Below, piece after piece: positions 59,819 through 64,000 of a stretch of 64,000 nt of DNA. The stretch is taken from the NCBI GenBank assembly GCA_016758965.1, contig JAEPRB010000180.1, positions 1-64,000 of the forward strand. Reading direction: 5' to 3'. The DNA is from Circinella minor (lineage: Eukaryota > Mucoromycota > Mucoromycetes > Mucorales > Lichtheimiaceae). Position numbers and translations under genes: made by a program. The stretch's first letter is position 1, and each line of letters begins with the position of its first letter. Below the pieces are notes generated by a model. It saw only the letters and a program-made list of their open reading frames with translations. It was not told the DNA's origin and did not search any database.

Positions 59819-60898
59819 CTCAGGCGTTTTCGTTTTTTATTTTTACGTGTTGATTCAAACTATATATATAAAAACTTCACAATTGTTTTTAAATTAATAA
59901 ACAGCAGTAAAGGGTCCGGGATATTTTATTACTTGTTACAACTACCTCTATTCTTCTTTACTCCAAAAAAATATATATACAGCAATGATAATAAAAAGAA
60001 AGAGAGATCAGTAAAGTGTTCAAAAATGAAAAAGTTCGAGCTTGATTTTATTTTTATAACTAAATGAGTCGAATTACCCTTTTGTACTCCCACTCCGCAC
60101 AAATGTACCGATTTGGTTGCAAAGGCGGATAGAATAAATAAGAAACGCCCATATTACCTTGAGGGGCTTCTTCCTTATTATTACCCGCAGAAATAATAAT
60201 GTGACAGGAACTATCTCAATTTTTTTTAGATGAGCATAAAAAATGAAGCAGAAGTATTTTGGTTTTGTTCAGTCGAACGGGTGAAGGTCATATCACGTAT
60301 TAGATTGTTGAGCTAGTAATTGCGTCAATCATTGTTTGAAAGACGACTCAATTACTATTATCCTAGCTCAATAATGTATAAAAACTATTGTGCATAATAT
60401 TAAGACAGTATATAATAACTTTACGATAACGTACACTCATTGAAAGAGAGTTCACTGAACATAAGCATTGTCAAAATACTATATAGTATCATCGGAAAGA
60501 TTATCTGTAGTTACATGGCAACAGCAAAAGAACGATCCTTTTACTTTCTTGTATACTAACAACAATGTAAGATGCTAGATGGAAGATCATTATATAAATT
60601 AAGATAGAAGTGTATGTGTTTCCTTTATATATTATTAGATAACTCGTGGCTGTTGACTTACAAACAAAATGGGATCTTTATATTTTTTCTAAAAGATCAT
60701 GCATTTTGCTGGATTTCCAAATTTGGCACATCACTGACCAAAAAAAAAAATCGAGCTTGCAAAAAATAATAAAATAGCGAGACCCTAAAAATGCCGTGAA
60801 CGTAATGGAGTGAACGCAATCTTCTGTCCTGCCGCGAACTTAAGGTACAAACGCGAATTTCTTGTTTTACTTTATTACTTTTTTAAAAAACAATAACA
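59819..60898. promoter_or_regulatory. Divergent promoter region, UNC80 / PSMA4
   Basis: 1.08 kb between head-to-head genes. The PSMA4 side has AAAATGCA-like sequence, CCAAATTTGG (60717-60726), CACTGACC before an A-run, and TCGAGCTTGC (60751-60760). Nearer UNC80 is another TCGAGCTTG (60034). No gene seen. Confidence 0.5.
60717..60726 (+). promoter_or_regulatory. CCAAATTTGG (CArG-type box) upstream of PSMA4
   Basis: Second perfect CC(A/T)6GG site of the window, 173 bases before the PSMA4 ATG, in a context resembling the inverted ATG16 upstream block. Function is inference. Confidence 0.4.
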
Positions 60899-61968
60899 AT
60901 GGCTCGAAGATACGATTCACGGACTACCATCTTTTCGCCCGAAGGTAAAATAATCAATTGGCAGCCATTGAATTAGTTTTGGATCCAATATTTAATGAAT
61001 TTGTACTCGTTGTATTTTTTTATGTTTAACAATAATCATTTATTAATATACACGTAATATCCATTCGTACATATATTTTATTAGGGCGTTTATACCAAGT
61101 CGAATATGCCATGGAAGCCATTTCGCATGCCGGTATTGCATTAGGTGTACTCGCTAAAGATGGTATTGTAATTGCAGCCGAAAAGAAGGTGACTTCAAAA
61201 TTATTGGAACAATCTGCATCTGCTGAAAAGATCTATAAGCTTAACGAGTAAGTTTTCCATCGACGCGCCAGCAACTAGCATTGAAAACGGAAATAGTAAA
61301 ACTAAATCATTATTGTTACTGTTATTTTAGCCGCATGATTTGTGGTGTAGCTGGTATGACAGCCGACGCAAATATTTTAATCAATTGGGCTCGATCAAGT
61401 GCACAACGATACCTTTTCACTTATAACGAAGAAATGCCTGTTGAACAATTGGTTCAACGTTTGTGTGATTTGAAACAAGGTTATACACAGTATGGTGGTT
61501 TGCGTCCATTCGGTGTATCATTTATTTTTGCTGGCTATGATGATCATTATGGGTTCCAATTGTATCATTCGGATCCTTCTGGAAATTATGGTGGATGGAA
61601 AGCAACATGTATCGGTGCTAACAATGCAACTGCACAAAGTATTTTGAAACAAGACCATAAAGAAGATATGTCCGTAGAAGATGCAAAGGCTTTAGCTATC
61701 AAAGTATTGAGTAAAACTATGGATAGTACTACTCTTAATAGTGAAAAATGTAAGATAACTTTTTATTGTCAAGTTGGATAGCAAAGGAAGACAAAAGGAA
61801 TGCTTATTAATGGATACTATATGATTATTTGGTTTTTTTATAGTGGAATTTGCTACTATTCGTATGGTCAATGATAAATTGAAATATGATCTTTACAAAC
61901 CAGAGGAAATTGATGCTTTGTTGAAGGAACAAAATGTTGGAAGTGATGCAATGGAAGAAGGTCAATAA
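60899..61968 (+). CDS. PSMA4: 20S proteasome subunit alpha 3 (PSMA4/Pre9)
   Basis: Exons 60899-60944, 61085-61247, 61331-61749 and 61844-61968 give 250 residues (yeast Pre9 258, human PSMA4 261). The N-terminus [20 protein letters not shown] with MEAI is the proteasome alpha signature that gates the core particle. [40 protein letters not shown] and [20 protein letters not shown] identify the alpha-3 type. The C-terminus is short and acidic (DAMEEGQ), without the longer lysine-rich tail of some orthologues. Alpha subunits are non-catalytic and form the outer rings of the 20S core. Confidence 0.95.
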
Positions 61969-62183
61969 ACTTTATAATATGTTACAATATCAAATCACTT
62001 TTTTTTTTGTTTATACACATATATCTCAATTAAAAAAAATATAAACAAACACCCAACACATTTACGCACGTAAAATGAAACGAAGAGTTGTAAAAAAGAA
62101 GAAGAGAATAACTTTTATATAGGTGATATTATCAATGTTGGATAGATTATTTAAATATATATATATATTTATTAGTTAATTAA

Positions 62184-63445
62184 TTAATGAAGATAATAAG
62201 CAGTAACACCACAAATAGTAGATGTAAGGACGGATGAAACAAAATTCACCTAAAATACAATATGAATCAGGTTAAAAAAAAAAGGACATAATTCTTTTTG
62301 TTTTCTGTTTACTTCTTGTTTTTCATTACCTGATGATTATCCAAAATATTCCAACCGCTGATACGAGTAGCATCTTTATCATCTTCCACGACCATTTTTC
62401 GTTTATCGGAATATAATGTTCGTTGAACAGTGGCACCGAGAATAGAATCAATCTATAGAAATTATAATAGTTATTATTATAAACACCTAAATCATCCATT
62501 TTTTATGCCGATGTTAATAATGAATAAATACAATAGGTTACCAGTGAGCCTCCCAAACCAGCTAATCCACCTAAAGCAACAATTTCCCATGGTAATCCAT
62601 GACATGGTTGTTGTATTGCGAGAGCAATAGCACCTGCTAATCCAACAGTTGCACCACCACCGATAGATGCAGCAAGGCCTAATGGTGAGACACCACCATT
62701 TGTACCTGGAGGTACTTTTTTAAATTTGATAATAGAAATTGGCCAAGATCGATTTAAAATACCTAATTCACTTGCCCACTATATACAACTATTAGATCTA
62801 ATTCATATCTTCAACCACATAAACAATACTCTTCATAATATAAACTTGCCGTATCACCTGCGCAGCATGCATAATGGCTAAGAAAAATATATAAAAAAAA
62901 ATTAGAAATGTAAATTCCTTTTTTATATCTTTGGAAGGGATAAAAGATTGAAGCCTACCCCATATATGCCCAAAAGAGAACCACACTATATCGATTTTCA
63001 TTAAAACATGATAATTCTCTTTCATAAAAGACTTGGAATAGTGTAACAATAATACCGCCTGTTAAACCATTACACGCGACTTGCATCAAAGTTCTCTCAC
63101 TTGATTTATCGTAATCGGTTTCTAATAATCGTTTTCGATCTGCTTTAAACTAAGAATATTTATACATTACACCGAGAATCAAAAGAGTCGTTTCAGTTCG
63201 CCCTTTCCCTCAATGTAAACTTCACATTAGTATCATTATAATTATTATTATCTTACCTTTGTTAATTTTGAACTGGCAAGAAAGAAGGTTAAAAGTACAA
63301 CTGAAAAGTAAGCATAAGAAGAACTAAATGTAGCCATTCCAAGAACAAATGCACCGGCAGCACCACTGGAAGATAATGATTTCTTGCGTCGAGAATGAAT
63401 CACCATCAAGACAGATAGTGATAAAGCAAATATAAAATTTGACAT
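62184..63445 (-). CDS. TMEM19: TMEM19/DUF92 family membrane protein, with GC-AG intron
   Basis: Exons 63257-63445, 62959-63149, 62850-62877 (28 nt), 62542-62778, 62330-62452 and 62184-62249 give 277 residues. The DUF92 pattern is clear: HSRRKKSLSSSGAAGAFVLG, FFLASSKLTK, ERTLMQVACNGLTGG, CCAGDTWASELG, FKKVPPGTNGGVSPLGLAAS, LGGLAGLGGSLIDSILGATV and NILDNHQVNFVSS. About six hydrophobic helices are expected. Intron 3 has a GC donor (ACG/GCAAGTTT): only this donor gives the invariant GDTWASE. The family is conserved from archaea (with phytyl-phosphate kinase links in plants) to animals; its role in fungi is unknown to me. Confidence 0.88.
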
Positions 63446-63703
63446 GGTTTTTCTTTGTTCTTATTAAGGTACGAAAAAAAAAGAGAGAGAGAAGAGAGAC
63501 TGAGAAATTAATTTAAAATAGGAGAAGAAATGATTGCTATTCATTATCCATGATAACTATCTCGTTTTCTTTTCTAATATATTGCTTTTCTCGAGATGTA
63601 AATGAGAAACAATTTATTCTGTTACTTAGTTACTTTATTTTATAAACATTTATTTGAGTCATTGTTATATTATTAAATAAAAGAAAAAAGAAGCGAGTTT
63701 GCA

Positions 63704-63972
63704 TTAAAATGCAGAGTTTAAGAATTGTAACAAATTAGAACGGTTTTGATCACGTAACTTGTCATCTGATGATTTATGCACCTTGAGTTTGATCTAAATG
63801 ATAATAATAATGGTCAATGACTTTTTCTTCCTATAAAGTAATCTAAAATCCTGTTTCTTTCTTTTTTTCTTATATGTATTACCTTTTTACCAGTGATCGC
63901 GCTTCGTCTTTTAGCATCATCACTATTATTATCATCATCACTACTGTATCTTCGACTTTTTCGATGCTTTTT
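63704..63972 (-). CDS. C-terminal two exons of an unidentified basic protein (partial)
   Basis: Exons 63883-63972 and 63704-63793 give the last 59 residues of a gene that continues beyond the right edge. The first encodes KKHRKSRRYSSDDDNNSDDA then KRRSAITGKK; the second IKLKVHKSSDDKLRDQNRSN then LLQFLNSAF and TAA. The Lys/Arg/Ser-Asp-rich tail with a terminal NRxxLLQFLN helix suggests a nuclear, perhaps splicing- or chromatin-associated protein. The family is not recognised; the frame and splice sites agree. Confidence 0.55.
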
Positions 63973-64000
63973 CTAAAAATATAAAAATGATTGTTAATAT

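Overview
The window looks like nuclear DNA of a filamentous fungus of the Mucoromycota (probably Mucorales). The reasons are AT-rich DNA packed with homopolymers, many short GT-AG introns of about 55-150 bases, His/Gln/Ser/Thr-rich low-complexity proteins, DIRS-type and Ty3-type retroelement relics, and fungal genes that keep animal-like features lost in yeasts (Integrator subunit INTS7, ATG16 with a WD40 domain, an UNC80 homologue). All gene models come from hand-read splice sites. For every complete model the exon lengths add up to an exact multiple of three.

Layout. 1-5.4 kb is a transposon graveyard: a minus-strand Ty3-like gag with the start of a protease, split by a terminal-inverted-repeat element, then a truncated DIRS-type element with in-frame stops, then a possible LINE ORF1 fragment. 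5.4-8 kb is mostly empty. 8-16.7 kb holds INTS7 and a major facilitator transporter (both +). 18-20 kb holds a Pho85-type cyclin (-). 22.7-24.2 kb holds a RAD51D-like recombinase paralogue (-) with degenerate Walker motifs, head to head with an SR/RRM splicing protein (+, 24.6-26.3 kb). MAD2 (+) and VPS4 (-) lie tail to tail at 27-30.3 kb. A 1107-residue PPR protein (-) fills 31.2-34.7 kb. ATG16 with WD40 repeats (+) lies at 36.3-39.4 kb and dynactin p27/DCTN6 (-) at 39.6-40.7 kb. A seven-transmembrane receptor-like protein (-) lies at 42-44.3 kb. 44.3-51.3 kb is gene-poor and contains two TA-flanked inverted-repeat elements, one of them a pogo derivative with a recognisable transposase relic, plus coding-looking exons of an unidentified, apparently decayed gene. 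UNC80 (-, 2643 residues) fills 51.3-59.8 kb and is head to head with proteasome alpha subunit PSMA4/Pre9 (+). A TMEM19/DUF92 protein (-) and the last two exons of an unidentified basic protein (-) close the window.

The genes are unrelated housekeeping functions: snRNA processing, transport, cell cycle, recombination, splicing, spindle checkpoint, ESCRT, mitochondrial RNA, autophagy, dynein/dynactin, signalling, proteasome. There is no operon or biosynthetic cluster. The most notable points are the fungal UNC80 homologue (a subunit of the animal NALCN channel complex), the Walker-deficient RAD51D-like protein, several microexons (16, 6 and probably 3 nt), a GC-AG intron, an open reading frame nested in a receptor intron, and promoter motifs shared between distant genes. 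I saw no tRNA, rRNA or CRISPR array.
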